Shown: positions 18,085 to 27,495, counted from the first letter of the stretch. The stretch is 42,400 nt of DNA from Rugosibacter sp. (GCA_030645365.1 JAUSMB010000085.1:1-42400), one strand, 5' to 3'. The notes: generated by a model not told the origin, from the sequence alone. A program made the numbers and translations.

Positions 18085-18732
18085 ATGACTATCACCCACT
18101 TTTGTATTGTGCGTCATGGTGAAACCGACTGGAACGCTGAAAAACGTTTGCAGGGGCAAATCGATATTTCGCTCAATACCGTCGGCCAGGCACAGGCGGT
18201 GGCCCTACGTGCACACTTGAAAAAAACGCCCGTATTCGCTGCGGCATATAGCTCGGACCTCGCCCGCGCCTGGCATACCGCCAAAATTGCAACTGCGGAT
18301 ATGGATCTTGCCGTATCACCAGCGCCGAGTTTTCGAGAACGCCATTACGGCACGCATCAGGGGCTAACCTCTGCCGAGGCAGCGCACGCTTATCCAGCGA
18401 TGTATCACTTGCATCAGGCGCGCGACCTGCATTACGCCTATGACACCGGCGAATCGCTCGCAGCTTTCGCCGCACGCATCCAAACCGGACTGAGCACCCT
18501 GGCGGAACAACATCGCGGTCAAGCGGTGCTGATCTTCACCCACGGCGGCGTGCTCGACATCATTTACCGCCTGGCCACGCAGCGCCCGTTGGATACACCG
18601 CGTGATTTTCCCATCCCCAATGCGGGGCTTAACTGGATAAACCATGACGCAAGCCTCTCTGCACACCGCTGGCAAATCATCACTTGGGGCGATCAAGCAC
18701 ACCTCACAGCAGCGCTAGATGAGCTGGCATAG
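18085..18732 (+). CDS. Histidine phosphatase family protein (GpmB/CobC-like)
   Basis: This 215-residue protein has the phosphohistidine signature IVRHGETDWNAEKRLQGQ near the N-terminus (catalytic histidine 11), the second-site SSDLARAWHTA, a glutamate in FRERHYGTHQG, and the second catalytic histidine in IFTHGGVLD. This architecture belongs to cofactor-independent broad phosphatases often named GpmB or CobC. The substrate cannot be read from the sequence. It is divergent from the TRAP cluster and about 100 bases upstream of glyA. A dispersed motif copy encodes AVSPAPSF just before the FRERHYG segment. Confidence 0.88.
   Translation: MTITHFCIVRHGETDWNAEKRLQGQIDISLNTVGQAQAVALRAHLKKTPVFAAAYSSDLARAWHTAKIATADMDLAVSPAPSFRERHYGTHQGLTSAEAAHAYPAMYHLHQARDLHYAYDTGESLAAFAARIQTGLSTLAEQHRGQAVLIFTHGGVLDIIYRLATQRPLDTPRDFPIPNAGLNWINHDASLSAHRWQIITWGDQAHLTAALDELA
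18310..18333 (+). repeat. Dispersed motif copy 7 (inside phosphatase gene)
   Basis: It reads GCCGTATCAC followed by CAGCGCCGAGTTTT, with one mismatch (G for C) in the core. It is sense to the gene and read as AVSPAPSF. Confidence 0.7.
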
Positions 18733-18829
18733 TTCACCGCCACGCCGTTGGGCGAAACCGGCGGGAATGCTAAAATTGGCAGATACTTTTTCTCACCCCC
18801 GCTTTTCCCTTCTCTGACAGGATACCGCC

Positions 18830-20074
18830 ATGTTTTCCAAGCAAAACACTCTCGCTAAAACCGACGCCGAATTGTGGGCGGCGATACAGAATGAAAATCA
18901 CCGTCAGGAAGAACACATCGAATTGATTGCTTCCGAAAATTATGTGTCGTGCGCTGTGCTCGAAGCACAGGGCTCGCAGCTCACCAACAAATATGCCGAG
19001 GGCTACCCCGGTAAACGTTACTACGGTGGCTGCGAATTTGTCGATGTGGCAGAGCAACTCGCGATTGAGCGGGCCAAAAAACTGTTTGGCGCCGATTGCG
19101 CCAACGTGCAGCCGAATTCCGGCTCGCAGGCCAATCAGGCGGTGTTCATGGCTTTTCTCAAACCCGGCGACACCATCCTGGGCATGAACCTGGCCATGGG
19201 CGGACATTTAACACATGGCGCATCAGTCAATATGTCAGGCAAATGGTTCAACGTTGTGCCGTATGGCCTGGATGCGCATGAAGCGATCGATTACGACGAA
19301 ATGGAGCGCCTCGCGCGTGAACACAAACCCAAACTGATCATTGCGGGCGCTTCGGCCTATTCACTGCGCATTGATTTTGCGCGCTTTGCGAAAGTGGCCA
19401 AGGCGGTCGGCGCGATATTCATGGTGGATATGGCGCACTACGCCGGATTGATTGCTGCGGGGTGCTACCCCAACCCGGTGCCGCATGCCGATGTGGTGAC
19501 ATCCACCACGCACAAGACTTTACGCGGCCCGCGCGGTGGCTTGATACTGATGAAAGCCGAGCACGAAAAAGCCATCAACTCGGCGATTTTCCCCGGCTTG
19601 CAGGGCGGCCCGCTCATGCATGTGATCGCTGCCAAGGCCGTGGCGTTCAAAGAAGCCATGAGTAGCGACTTCCGCCATTATCAAGAGCAGGTGATCAACA
19701 ATGCGCAAGTCATGGCCAAGGTGTTGAAGTCACGCGGGCTGCGCATTATTTCCGGGCGTACGGAATCGCATGTCTTTTTAGTTGATCTGCAAAGCAAACA
19801 GATTACTGGCAAAGAAGCCGAAGCCGCGCTGGGCAACGCCCACATCACGGTGAACAAAAATGCCATTCCGAACGACCCGCAAAAACCGTTTGTGACCTCG
19901 GGTATTCGCATCGGTACCCCGGCAATGACGACGCGCGGCTTTACGGAAATCGAAGCCGAACAAGTGGCCAACCTGATCGCCGACGTGCTGGATGCACCGA
20001 ACGATGAGGCGGTGCTGCAACGTGTACGCGTTGAAGCCGCCCAGCTGTGCAAAAAATTTCCGGTGTATGGCTGA
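18830..20074 (+). CDS. glyA: Serine hydroxymethyltransferase GlyA
   Basis: This 414-residue pyridoxal-phosphate enzyme interconverts serine and glycine and supplies one-carbon units to tetrahydrofolate. The N-terminus shows [14 protein letters not shown] and [15 protein letters not shown]. The cofactor lysine lies in [12 protein letters not shown] near residue 228. Length and motifs match the family (417 in E. coli). An AGGA site precedes the ATG. It leads a plus-strand run with nrdR, 48 bases downstream, and ribD, a common betaproteobacterial order. Confidence 0.98.
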   Translation: MFSKQNTLAKTDAELWAAIQNENHRQEEHIELIASENYVSCAVLEAQGSQLTNKYAEGYPGKRYYGGCEFVDVAEQLAIERAKKLFGADCANVQPNSGSQANQAVFMAFLKPGDTILGMNLAMGGHLTHGASVNMSGKWFNVVPYGLDAHEAIDYDEMERLAREHKPKLIIAGASAYSLRIDFARFAKVAKAVGAIFMVDMAHYAGLIAAGCYPNPVPHADVVTSTTHKTLRGPRGGLILMKAEHEKAINSAIFPGLQGGPLMHVIAAKAVAFKEAMSSDFRHYQEQVINNAQVMAKVLKSRGLRIISGRTESHVFLVDLQSKQITGKEAEAALGNAHITVNKNAIPNDPQKPFVTSGIRIGTPAMTTRGFTEIEAEQVANLIADVLDAPNDEAVLQRVRVEAAQLCKKFPVYG

Positions 20075-20122
20075 TTACCTGCATGACAGGGCTTCAGGCA
20101 AAGATTCCGTCAGGGATCTGGC

Positions 20123-20623
20123 GTGAAGTGTCCTTTTTGTGCGGACGCCAACACGCAGGTGGTCGACACACGGGAAAATGAAGAAGGCGACACCGTGCGT
20201 CGCCGCCGACGTTGCGTCGCGTGTGAAAAACGTTTCACCACCTATGAGCGAGTTGAGCTACAGCTGCCGCAAGTGATCAAGAAAAACGGCAGCCGCACGG
20301 AATATCAACGCGACAAATGCAAAGCCAGCATGATGCTGGCTTTGCGCAAACGCCCCGTCACCACCGAAAGCCTGGATGCCGCGCTGGATCGCATCGAAGA
20401 AAGGCTCGTGCAGCTGGCACAACGCGAAGTGGCGTCAGACCGCATTGGCGAGCTGGTCATGCGCGAACTAAAAAAACTCGACAACATTGCCTACATTCGA
20501 TTTGCCTCGGTGTATCGAAATTTCGAAGATGTGAATGAGTTTTCTGAAGCCATCCGTGAAGTGGAAACACCGCCACAAACACCAACGCAAGAGTCATCCA
20601 CTGGCCCAGCGACTGCGTCATGA
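20123..20623 (+). CDS. nrdR: Transcriptional repressor NrdR
   Basis: This 166-residue regulator represses ribonucleotide reductase genes in response to ATP/dATP. A zinc ribbon is formed by Cys3, Cys6, Cys31 and Cys34 with RRRRRC between, followed by the ATP-cone domain ([23 protein letters not shown] split over about 50-70). The start is a GTG, because the first codons MKCPFC are the invariant family N-terminus. The C-terminal tail ([14 protein letters not shown]) is longer than usual. No NrdR box or nrd gene is seen in the window. Confidence 0.97.
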   Translation: MKCPFCADANTQVVDTRENEEGDTVRRRRRCVACEKRFTTYERVELQLPQVIKKNGSRTEYQRDKCKASMMLALRKRPVTTESLDAALDRIEERLVQLAQREVASDRIGELVMRELKKLDNIAYIRFASVYRNFEDVNEFSEAIREVETPPQTPTQESSTGPATAS

Positions 20624-20633
20624 GCATCAGTTG

Positions 20634-21767
20634 ATGAGCTTTTCCGCAGATGATCATCGCTTCATGGCACAAGCGCTGCTACTGGCGCAGCGTGGCATGA
20701 ACACCACCACCCCGAACCCGCGCGTAGGCTGCGTGATCGTAAAAGAAGGCCAGATCATCAGTGAGGGCTGGCATGAAAAAACCGGTGGGCCGCATGCCGA
20801 AGCCGTTGCGCTGGCAAATTTGACTGCGAACTTAACGACGAGTTTATCTACCAGCGCAGCAGGCGCCACCGTTTATGTCACGCTGGAGCCCTGCAGCCAT
20901 ATCGGGCGCACGCCGCCTTGTGCGGATGCCTTGATTGCTGCGGGCGTCACGCGCGTTGTTGCCGCGATGCAAGACCCGAATCCGCAAGTAGCGGGAAAAG
21001 GGTTGGCACGGCTTGGCGCAGTAGGCATTACCGCAGAATGCGGTTTACTCAGCGCCGAAGCGCATGAGCTGAACATCGGATTCGTGTCGCGCATGACGCG
21101 TGGTCGGCCATGGCTGCGGCTGAAAATCGCGGCGAGTCTGGATGGTAAAACAGCCCTCAAGAACGGGGTTTCGCAATGGATTACCAGTGCGGAAGCACGG
21201 CAAGATGCGCATCTCTGGCGTGCCCGCTCATGTGCTCTGTTGACCGGCATTGGTACGGTGAAAGACGATAACCCGCGCTTGACGGTGCGTGGCGTTAACA
21301 ACGCGCAGGCAAGCCCGAGATCGCCACTAAAAGTCATCGTCGATAGCCAACTGCAAACGCCACTCGATGCCGCCGTGCTAGCCAATGGTGGCGTGCTGAT
21401 CGCCTGCGCGACAGACCATCCCGCGCGCCGCGATGCATTGACCGCTGCCGGTGCGGAAATTATTGTGTTGCCCGCTGCACACGGCAAGGTTGATCTTGCG
21501 GCTTTACTGACCGCGCTTGGCCAGCGAGGTATCAACGAGGTACTGGTCGAGGCAGGTGCCCGCCTGAATGGCGCGTTGCTGCGAGACGATTGTGTTGATG
21601 AATTATTGCTTTATCAAGCGCCGTTATTACTGGGTGACGCCGCACGCGGGATGATCAACGAAGGCGAGCAAACCGAATTGACCACCTTGACTGACGCGCG
21701 GCGGCTGCATGTCGTCGAGCGCCGTAGCATCAGCGCCGACTTTTTCATCCGTGCGCGTTTTTTATAA
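20634..21767 (+). CDS. ribD: Bifunctional riboflavin biosynthesis deaminase/reductase RibD
   Basis: This 377-residue protein performs the deamination and reduction steps of riboflavin synthesis. The N-terminal deaminase domain has the zinc motif in GGPHAEAVAL and PCSHIGRTPPCADAL. The C-terminal reductase domain has RPWLRLKIAASLDGKTAL and VLVEAGARLNGALL. The ATG at 20634 gives the normal N-terminus (MSFSADDHRFMAQALLLA) ten bases after nrdR. A longer frame overlapping nrdR is unlikely. The other rib genes that often follow are absent: moeB converges two bases after the stop. A dispersed motif copy forms the last codons (SISADF). Confidence 0.95.
   Translation: MSFSADDHRFMAQALLLAQRGMNTTTPNPRVGCVIVKEGQIISEGWHEKTGGPHAEAVALANLTANLTTSLSTSAAGATVYVTLEPCSHIGRTPPCADALIAAGVTRVVAAMQDPNPQVAGKGLARLGAVGITAECGLLSAEAHELNIGFVSRMTRGRPWLRLKIAASLDGKTALKNGVSQWITSAEARQDAHLWRARSCALLTGIGTVKDDNPRLTVRGVNNAQASPRSPLKVIVDSQLQTPLDAAVLANGGVLIACATDHPARRDALTAAGAEIIVLPAAHGKVDLAALLTALGQRGINEVLVEAGARLNGALLRDDCVDELLLYQAPLLLGDAARGMINEGEQTELTTLTDARRLHVVERRSISADFFIRARFL
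21721..21744 (+). repeat. Dispersed motif copy 8 (3' end of ribD)
   Basis: It reads GCCGTAGCAT followed by the exact core CAGCGCCGACTTTT. It is read in a different frame from the other sense copies, giving SISADFF near the RibD C-terminus. Confidence 0.75.
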
Positions 21768-21769
21768 AC

Positions 21770-22525
21770 CTACGCGCCAGCCTCGCCGCATACCGCACAC
21801 GCCGCATCATGCGGGATGCGCACTTCACGCCAGGTCATGTGCAAGGCGTCAAGCAGCAACAGACGCCCGGCCAGACTTTGCCCGCACCCCATGATGAGCT
21901 TGAGCGCTTCAGCTGCCTGCATGCTGCCGATGATGCCTGTCAGGGGCGCAAAAACACCGGTCACAGCGCAGCGCACATCGTCGGCTGCTTCAGCTTCAGG
22001 AAACAAACAGTCATAACAAGGTGCGTTCGGCTGACGCGGGTCAAACACGGTGACTTGCCCGTCAAAACGAATCGCAGCACCAGACACTAGGGGTTTTTTC
22101 CGGCGCACGCACGCCTGATTGATGGCATGACGCGTGGCAAAGTTGTCGCAACAATCAAGCACCACATCCGCTTGTGCCACTTGCTCGTCCAGCGCTTCGC
22201 CTGCTAAGCGTTCGGTGAGGGTAATCACGTGGCATTGCGGATTGATTTCTGCCAGAGTGCGCTGCCCGGAAGTGGCTTTGGCTTCACCAACAGAGGCCGT
22301 GCGATGCAAAATCTGGCGTTGCAGATTAGTGAGGTCAACGCTGTCGCCATCGGCCAGAACCAGCGTGCCCACGCCGGCTGACGCAAGGTAACAGGCGGCG
22401 GGCGAGCCTAACCCGCCTGCGCCAACGATCAGCACACGTGCGGTGGTTATGGCGGTCTGGCCTTCAATGCCGATCTCGGGCAACAAAATATGCCTGCTGT
22501 AACGCAGCAGTTGCTCGTCATTCAT
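21770..22525 (-). CDS. moeB: Molybdopterin-synthase adenylyltransferase MoeB / ThiF family
   Basis: This 251-residue E1-like enzyme adenylates the C-terminus of a small sulfur carrier (MoaD, ThiS or similar). The nucleotide site is VGAGGLGS (34-41), then NLQRQILH. The candidate catalytic cysteine is Cys186 in DDVRCAVTG, and structural zinc cysteines are at 170/173 and 243/246. Length is right for MoeB. Whether it serves molybdopterin, thiamine or another sulfur pathway cannot be decided here, since moaD/thiS are not nearby, although modABC is in the same window. It is two bases downstream of the unknown gene that follows the protease gene, so likely cotranscribed. Confidence 0.9.
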   Translation of the reverse strand: MNDEQLLRYSRHILLPEIGIEGQTAITTARVLIVGAGGLGSPAACYLASAGVGTLVLADGDSVDLTNLQRQILHRTASVGEAKATSGQRTLAEINPQCHVITLTERLAGEALDEQVAQADVVLDCCDNFATRHAINQACVRRKKPLVSGAAIRFDGQVTVFDPRQPNAPCYDCLFPEAEAADDVRCAVTGVFAPLTGIIGSMQAAEALKLIMGCGQSLAGRLLLLDALHMTWREVRIPHDAACAVCGEAGA

Positions 22526-22527
22526 CG

Positions 22528-23013
22528 CTATTTATCTTGCCGCAAATCAGGGGGCGTGTCGTCATGATCGCCATGCAGATGGTGATCCCACGCTTTGGAA
22601 TAAATATCCTGCGATTTTTTGATCAAGCGTTGCGGGCCATACATATTGCGCAATTGGGTTTCTTCCGCAAACGCGATCACCACTCGCATGAAGCGCGCAT
22701 GCCAGGCATTATCCAGATGAAACCCCTGCTTGACCAACGCGCTGGCTATCCCATCGAATGTGTATTCGCTCAGTTCGTACCACAGCGACAATGTGTGTGC
22801 GGGGTTGCCTGAAAGCGGGCCTGCTTCAACCACCATCTCGGGCAATCCGGCAAGCAAAGTCTGGGCGGCAGCCGCATCATCGGGATACTTCGCATCGAAG
22901 CGTAATACGCGATGCTTGCGCGTGCCGGGCTGCGGCATAAACATGCCCGGACGTGGCCGATGACCGTCCGCATCACGCAGTTCTCGCGCTTTTGCGGGGG
23001 TCATTTTGCTCAC
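22528..23013 (-). CDS. Conserved-looking protein of unknown function
   Basis: I do not recognise this 161-residue protein. The N-terminus is basic and proline-rich (SKMTPAKARELRDADGHRPRPGMFMP). The middle is a mixed fold containing LPEMVVEAG, LSLWYELSEYTF and FMRVVIAFAEETQLRNMYGP. The tail is rich in histidine and aspartate (WDHHLHGDHDDTPPD). No signal peptide or membrane segment is seen, so it is probably cytosolic. It sits 16 bases after the protease gene and two before moeB, which supports it being real and cotranscribed. The histidine-rich end might bind metal; that is a guess. Confidence 0.8.
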   Translation of the reverse strand: MSKMTPAKARELRDADGHRPRPGMFMPQPGTRKHRVLRFDAKYPDDAAAAQTLLAGLPEMVVEAGPLSGNPAHTLSLWYELSEYTFDGIASALVKQGFHLDNAWHARFMRVVIAFAEETQLRNMYGPQRLIKKSQDIYSKAWDHHLHGDHDDTPPDLRQDK

Positions 23014-23029
23014 ATGTTGCCTTTCGTGA

Positions 23030-24448
23030 TCAGCGCTTGAGAATCTGCAGCGCTTTTAACAAATTCACTGCTTGAGCGAGTTGGTAATCGTCTTTCGAGG
23101 CAAACTCCATTGGTGCACGTGCCGTAGCACTCTCTTCGTCTGTTTTGTTTTTCTTGTCGTTTTTGACGTGCGGCTTATTGTCCGGTTTTTCTAGCTTGCT
23201 TTCCGGCTTCACATCGACACTTTTTTCTTTTTCATTGGCAAGATGTCGCTCGAGATCAGCTTCGCGCAAACGTTCATATGCTTCGCCATTGGCTGTTTCT
23301 TCCACCACGATATCCGGCGTGATGCCCTTGGCCTGAATCGAGCGGCCTGAAGGTGTGTAGTAACGCGCCGTGGTGAGCTTGATGGCCGTGTTGTTGGAAA
23401 GCGGCAACACCGTCTGCACGGAACCCTTGCCGAAAGTTTGCGTGCCCATGATGATCGCACGTTTGTGATCTTGCAAAGCCCCCGCGACAATTTCTGAAGC
23501 CGAAGCTGATCCCCCATTCACCAGCACCACCATAGGTACGGTTTTTATCTGGGCCGGCAGATTTTTCATGTAGTCATCCCTGGTGCCACGCAGGTAATCT
23601 TCCGGGCTGGCGGTAAAGCGGCGCTTGGCATCTTCGGTGCGCCCCTCGGTTGACGTCACCAATGTTTTTGGTGGCAAAAAGGCCGCTGAAACACCAATCG
23701 CCCCAGTCAGCAAACCACCAGGGTCATTACGTAAATCAAGCACCAGACCTTTGAGCCCGTCTTTGTCCTGTTTCACCAGTTTTTCGAGATGCCTGGCTAC
23801 ATCGGCATTGGTTTCATCCTGAAACTGGGTAATCCGCAGATAACCATAGCCGCCTTCCAGCGCTTTGGATTTAACACTTTGCACTTTGATTTTTTCGCGC
23901 GTCAGCGTGACTTCAAATGGCTTGGATTCCCCCTTGCGAAATACCGTCAGACGAATCTGCGTTTTGGGTTTGCCACGCATTTTTTTCACCGCGTCGGTGA
24001 GGGTCAGCCCCTTCACCAGCGTGTCATCCAGCTTGATGATGAGATCGCCTGATTTCAAACCCGCTTTGTAAGCAGGCGTATCTTCAATGGGCGAAACAAC
24101 TTTAACCAAACCATCTTCCATCCCCACTTCCAGCCCCAGGCCACCAAACTCGCCTTGGGTTGTGACCTGCATTTCCTTGAAGGCTTCGGCGTCCAGATAC
24201 GCTGAGTGCGGATCAAGGTTTGCCAGCATACCGCTGATAGCATGCGTGACCAGGGTTTTATCATCCACGGACTCAACATAGCCCTGCTTGATCGCCCCAT
24301 ACACATCGGCAAAACTGCGCAGCTCTTCAATCGGCAAAGCTGACACTGCGGCATCCTTGCCCGCGCTGGCCGAAAAGTTGAGGCTGACAAAAATGCCTGC
24401 GAGAAGACCGGCAGTGAGCAAACCAATTTTTTGCAAGGTACTGCGCAT
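23030..24448 (-). CDS. ctpA: Carboxy-terminal processing protease (S41 peptidase)
   Basis: This 472-residue periplasmic serine protease trims C-termini of envelope proteins and may affect peptidoglycan hydrolases. A signal peptide (IGLLTAGLLAGIFVSLNFSASA) is followed by a helical region, a PDZ domain (GGLGLEVGMEDGLVKVVSPIEDTPAYKAG) and the S41 catalytic domain with serine in NGGSASASEIVAG (about 314) and lysine in FGKGSVQT (about 340). A long lysine/glutamate/aspartate-rich segment (about 390-445) before the final helix is more extended than usual. It lies 66 bases downstream of envC, a frequent pairing. Confidence 0.93.
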   Translation of the reverse strand: MRSTLQKIGLLTAGLLAGIFVSLNFSASAGKDAAVSALPIEELRSFADVYGAIKQGYVESVDDKTLVTHAISGMLANLDPHSAYLDAEAFKEMQVTTQGEFGGLGLEVGMEDGLVKVVSPIEDTPAYKAGLKSGDLIIKLDDTLVKGLTLTDAVKKMRGKPKTQIRLTVFRKGESKPFEVTLTREKIKVQSVKSKALEGGYGYLRITQFQDETNADVARHLEKLVKQDKDGLKGLVLDLRNDPGGLLTGAIGVSAAFLPPKTLVTSTEGRTEDAKRRFTASPEDYLRGTRDDYMKNLPAQIKTVPMVVLVNGGSASASEIVAGALQDHKRAIIMGTQTFGKGSVQTVLPLSNNTAIKLTTARYYTPSGRSIQAKGITPDIVVEETANGEAYERLREADLERHLANEKEKSVDVKPESKLEKPDNKPHVKNDKKNKTDEESATARAPMEFASKDDYQLAQAVNLLKALQILKR

Positions 24449-24473
24449 AATGACTCCGTAAGCTGTAGATGAA

Positions 24474-24493
24474 TGTGTACGTGTGTGTACGTG
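24474..24493. repeat. 10-bp tandem repeat upstream of ctpA
   Basis: TGTGTACGTG occurs twice in tandem (24474-24483 and 24484-24493) within the 66-base gap between envC and the protease gene. The copies are identical; no function is evident. Confidence 0.5.
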
Positions 24494-24514
24494 TTTGCGT
24501 CCAAAAGCAGGGGA

Positions 24515-25852
24515 TTAACGTGTGCCAATCCATTTCAGGGGATCGAACGCTCGTCCCCGATGCCTCAATTCGAAGTATAAACCCGGGTCAGGATATCCAC
24601 CGCTATTACCTGCTGTGGCAATCGACTGGCCCGCAGTAACGGTTGCACCCACGGCGCCCCGCAATGCTTCATTGTTGGCATACACGGATAAAAAATCATT
24701 TCCGTGGTCAATAATCAACAAATTGCCAAATCCGCGCAGCCACTCGGCAAAGACAATTTTGCCAGCAGCCACCGCGTGAATGGGTTCGCCCTCTGTTGCA
24801 CGTATGAAAAGACCTTTCCAGGTCGCGCCGCCCTCGGCACGGGCGCTGCCATAACGCGCGAGAATTTGCCCGGAAACCGGCATGCGCAATCTGCCACGCA
24901 ATGCTGAAAACGCACCATTCACCTGGCCTGGGTCGTAGCTGCGAGCAGCGGGCGACTTGCCCGGAGAGACAGCGCGCTCAGCGGGAGGGCTTGCCGTATT
25001 ACCAGCGCCGACTTTTGGTTGTGTTGCAGTTTTTTTCGTCCCCGCCGCCTTTGCAGACTCTCTTGCGGCCTCTCTTGCAGCCACCTGCGCAGCCTCCTTG
25101 CGTGCGGCTGCCGCAAGAGCGGCAATCACGTTCGTTAAGCGCTGCTCATCACGGCGCAAACGGGCAATCTCGGTTTTCTGCCCGCGCAGGCGTTCTGCCA
25201 GCTGTGCCAATGTGGCCTCGCGCTGCTGCTGACGCAGCTGTAATTGACTGCGGCTTTCCTGTTCGCGACGCGCAATCTCGGTCAACTGCGTTTGCTGCTC
25301 AAGCACTTCTGCGGTCAGGTTTTGCCGCTCACTGACTGTGGTGCGTAGTTGTTGCACCAAATCGACTTTTGCACGCGACAGTTGGGTCAGGAAGTACTGG
25401 TCGCGCGCAATGAAATTCGGGTCACGCCCTGCAAGAAGAATGCTTAAAGCATCCGCATCGCCACTAATGAATTGACGATTTAACAACTGCGCCAAATGGC
25501 CTTGTTGCGCTAAGGTTTGCTGCTCCAGGCGTTTGATCTGTGCTTGCAACGTGGTCAGCTTTTCTTCCACCGCGTGACGCTCTTGCGCGAGCTGCTGCAA
25601 GCGCCGATTGGTCTCAGCAATGGCCGTTTCCGTTGCACGCAACTGCTCACTAACATTCTGTTTTGATTTTTCTGTTTTGGACATATCCCGGCGCAGCGAT
25701 TCAATTCGCGCACGCACGGAATCAAGTGTGTGTATTTTCGCTTCAACAGCTGCCGCCGGGCTGGCCGTGGAATATACCGCTGCAGACAAACAACATAACG
25801 TCAGCGATATTATTCCACCCGCATGGCGAATTTTGCCCTGATCAGGCTTCAC
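24515..25852 (-). CDS. envC: Murein hydrolase activator EnvC-like (degenerate LytM/M23)
   Basis: This 445-residue periplasmic protein should activate amidases at the septum. After a signal peptide ([22 protein letters not shown]), residues about 40-265 form a long coiled coil rich in Q, E, R and L. A disordered linker follows, then the LytM domain. The metal-site residues are lost: WKGLFI replaces the usual H-G-x-D and LYFELRH lacks the first histidine, which fits EnvC, a non-catalytic activator. The start is a GTG that overlaps the gpmA stop by four bases; no later ATG would keep the signal peptide. The linker contains a dispersed motif copy ([11 protein letters not shown]). Confidence 0.93.
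   Translation of the reverse strand: MKPDQGKIRHAGGIISLTLCCLSAAVYSTASPAAAVEAKIHTLDSVRARIESLRRDMSKTEKSKQNVSEQLRATETAIAETNRRLQQLAQERHAVEEKLTTLQAQIKRLEQQTLAQQGHLAQLLNRQFISGDADALSILLAGRDPNFIARDQYFLTQLSRAKVDLVQQLRTTVSERQNLTAEVLEQQTQLTEIARREQESRSQLQLRQQQREATLAQLAERLRGQKTEIARLRRDEQRLTNVIAALAAAARKEAAQVAAREAARESAKAAGTKKTATQPKVGAGNTASPPAERAVSPGKSPAARSYDPGQVNGAFSALRGRLRMPVSGQILARYGSARAEGGATWKGLFIRATEGEPIHAVAAGKIVFAEWLRGFGNLLIIDHGNDFLSVYANNEALRGAVGATVTAGQSIATAGNSGGYPDPGLYFELRHRGRAFDPLKWIGTR
24993..25016 (+). repeat. Dispersed motif copy 9 (inside envC linker)
   Basis: It reads GCCGTATTAC followed by the exact core CAGCGCCGACTTTT. It is antisense to envC and read as PKVGAGNTA in the low-complexity linker between coiled coil and LytM domain. 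Confidence 0.75.
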
Positions 25853-26598
25853 CCTTTGGCTTTACCCTGATTCGCTACCGCATGAATGGCTGCATTGATG
25901 GCATCTTGATCACCAAGATAATAATGACGAATCGGCTTCAAATCAGCATCCAGCTCATACACCAGCGGCTGGGCGGTGGGAATGTTGATGCCAACAATAT
26001 CGTCATCCGATACCTGATCGAGATATTTGATCAACGCGCGCAAGCTATTGCCATGCGCCGCAATAATCACGCTTTTCCCCGCCTTGATGCTCGGTGCAAT
26101 GGTGTCATTCCAGAAGGGCAGCACACGCTCGACAGTGTCTTTCAGGCATTCGGTGCGTGGCAACTCGGCCACCGGAATACTGGCATATCGCGGATCATCC
26201 ACCGACAGGCGGGGGTCGCCATCAGCCAACGGGGGCGGGGGCGTGTCGTAGGCGCGCCGCCAGGTCAACACTTGTTGGTCGCCATATTTGGCTGCCGTTT
26301 CTGCTTTATCCAGGCCTTGCAGAGCGCCATAGTGCCGCTCGTTCAGCCGCCAGGAATGGCATACGGGAATCCACATGCGGTCGAGTTCTTCGAGCACTGT
26401 CCATAGTGTTTTGATCGCGCGGCGCAAAACCGAGGTAAAGGCCAGATCAAACGCATACCCTTCTTGACGTAACAGCTGGCCAGCGGCTTGTGCCTCTGCC
26501 ATACCTTTGGCTGTCAGCCCGACATCATGCCAGCCGGTAAAGCGGTTTTCCTGATTCCAGACAGATTCACCATGGCGAAGAAGAACAATTTTGTACAT
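25849..26598 (-). CDS. gpmA: 2,3-bisphosphoglycerate-dependent phosphoglycerate mutase GpmA
   Basis: This 249-residue glycolytic enzyme interconverts 3- and 2-phosphoglycerate. The phosphohistidine motif is [18 protein letters not shown], followed by [37 protein letters not shown], and the second histidine in [14 protein letters not shown]. Length equals E. coli GpmA (250). GGGAAG lies five bases before the ATG. It heads the minus-strand run gpmA-envC-ctpA-unknown-moeB. A gene for phosphoglycerate mutase next to envC is also found in E. coli, though there it is the other, manganese-dependent type. Confidence 0.97.
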   Translation of the reverse strand: MYKIVLLRHGESVWNQENRFTGWHDVGLTAKGMAEAQAAGQLLRQEGYAFDLAFTSVLRRAIKTLWTVLEELDRMWIPVCHSWRLNERHYGALQGLDKAETAAKYGDQQVLTWRRAYDTPPPPLADGDPRLSVDDPRYASIPVAELPRTECLKDTVERVLPFWNDTIAPSIKAGKSVIIAAHGNSLRALIKYLDQVSDDDIVGINIPTAQPLVYELDADLKPIRHYYLGDQDAINAAIHAVANQGKAKG

Positions 26599-26708
26599 GA
26601 AACTTCCCGTTCGTTAAAAAGGCCATTTTAGCGTGCGGCGCAACAACAAAGGCAGAAGCGATTACCTCGGTCAGGTTACAATGCTTCGCTTATGGATTTA
26701 AGCCATTT

Positions 26709-26724
26709 TGCGTTGCATAACGCA
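26709..26724. promoter_or_regulatory. Palindrome in the gpmA/yibN divergent region
   Basis: TGCGTT and AACGCA flank GCAT, a 16-base palindrome-like site 40 bases upstream of the yibN start. It is a possible operator; nothing else supports it. Confidence 0.25.
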
Positions 26725-26764
26725 TGACCACGCATTACACAGACAATAAGGAAATAGATCGCTC

Positions 26765-27172
26765 ATGGAATTTTTGCAACATAACTGGATATGGGTCACC
26801 CTTGCTATTACCTCGGGCGGCATGCTGTTGTGGCCCATGTTGAAGAGCGGTGGCAGCCAAGCGCTCACACCCACTCAAGCCACACTGCTGATGAATCGTG
26901 AAAACGCGGTCGTGATTGATGTCCGTGAAAGTGGTGAGTGGAATAACGGGCACATCGCGGGTGCCCGTCATATTCCCATGCCTGTATTACAAGAAAAAAT
27001 CATCGAGCTGGAAAAATTCAAGAAACGCCCGCTGATTATTTGCTGTGCTGCGGGCAACCGCTCTTCAGCCGCCGCGAACACTTTACGAAAAGCGGGCTTT
27101 GAAAAAGTCTTCACCCTGGCCAGCGGCATGACCAGTTGGCGGGAGGCGAAACTCCCCCTCACCATGAAATAA
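26765..27172 (+). CDS. yibN: Rhodanese-like membrane-anchored protein YibN
   Basis: This 135-residue protein has an N-terminal hydrophobic anchor (WIWVTLAITSGGMLLWPML) and a single rhodanese domain with IDVRESGEWNNGHIAGA and the active-site loop CAAGNRS (Cys94). Rhodanese domains transfer sulfane sulfur; the acceptor here is unknown. AAGGA precedes the ATG. It starts the yibN-grxC-secB-gpsA run found in the same order in E. coli, which supports the name. Confidence 0.92.
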   Translation: MEFLQHNWIWVTLAITSGGMLLWPMLKSGGSQALTPTQATLLMNRENAVVIDVRESGEWNNGHIAGARHIPMPVLQEKIIELEKFKKRPLIICCAAGNRSSAAANTLRKAGFEKVFTLASGMTSWREAKLPLTMK

Positions 27173-27203
27173 ATTTGCAGCCAACTAACAGGATAATCGC
27201 GTC

Positions 27204-27461
27204 ATGGTCAAAGTACTCATGTATTCAACCGCAGTGTGTCCGTATTGCGTACGCGCCGAGCAACTATTGCTGCGTAAAGGCGTTAAAGATATCGAGAAAG
27301 TGCGGGTTGATCTTAAACCCGAGCTACGCGAAGAAATGATGCAAAAAACCGGCCGCCGCAGCGTGCCGCAAATTTATATTGGCACCACCCACGTCGGTGG
27401 ATTTGATGAGCTTTTTTCCCTTGATCAGCAAGGTGGCCTTGACGCCTTGCTGGCTTCTTGA
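27204..27461 (+). CDS. grxC: Glutaredoxin 3 GrxC
   Basis: This 85-residue cytosolic glutaredoxin has the dithiol site CPYC (12-15) after MVKVLMYSTAV, the cis-proline in GRRSVPQIYIG, and the glutathione-binding HVGGFDEL. It reduces protein and mixed disulfides with glutathione. Length is typical (about 83). It is 31 bases after yibN and 34 before secB. Confidence 0.96.
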   Translation: MVKVLMYSTAVCPYCVRAEQLLLRKGVKDIEKVRVDLKPELREEMMQKTGRRSVPQIYIGTTHVGGFDELFSLDQQGGLDALLAS

Positions 27462-27495
27462 TTTTCCACTTTTTTAAATATTAACTGACCCTGCC

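Noticed and set aside
18733-18829. Possible riboswitch before glyA
   Set aside because: The 97-base gap is too short and lacks recognisable conserved elements of a glycine or folate riboswitch.
21049-21060. CAGCGCCGAA in ribD
   Set aside because: Only nine core bases match and no T run follows.
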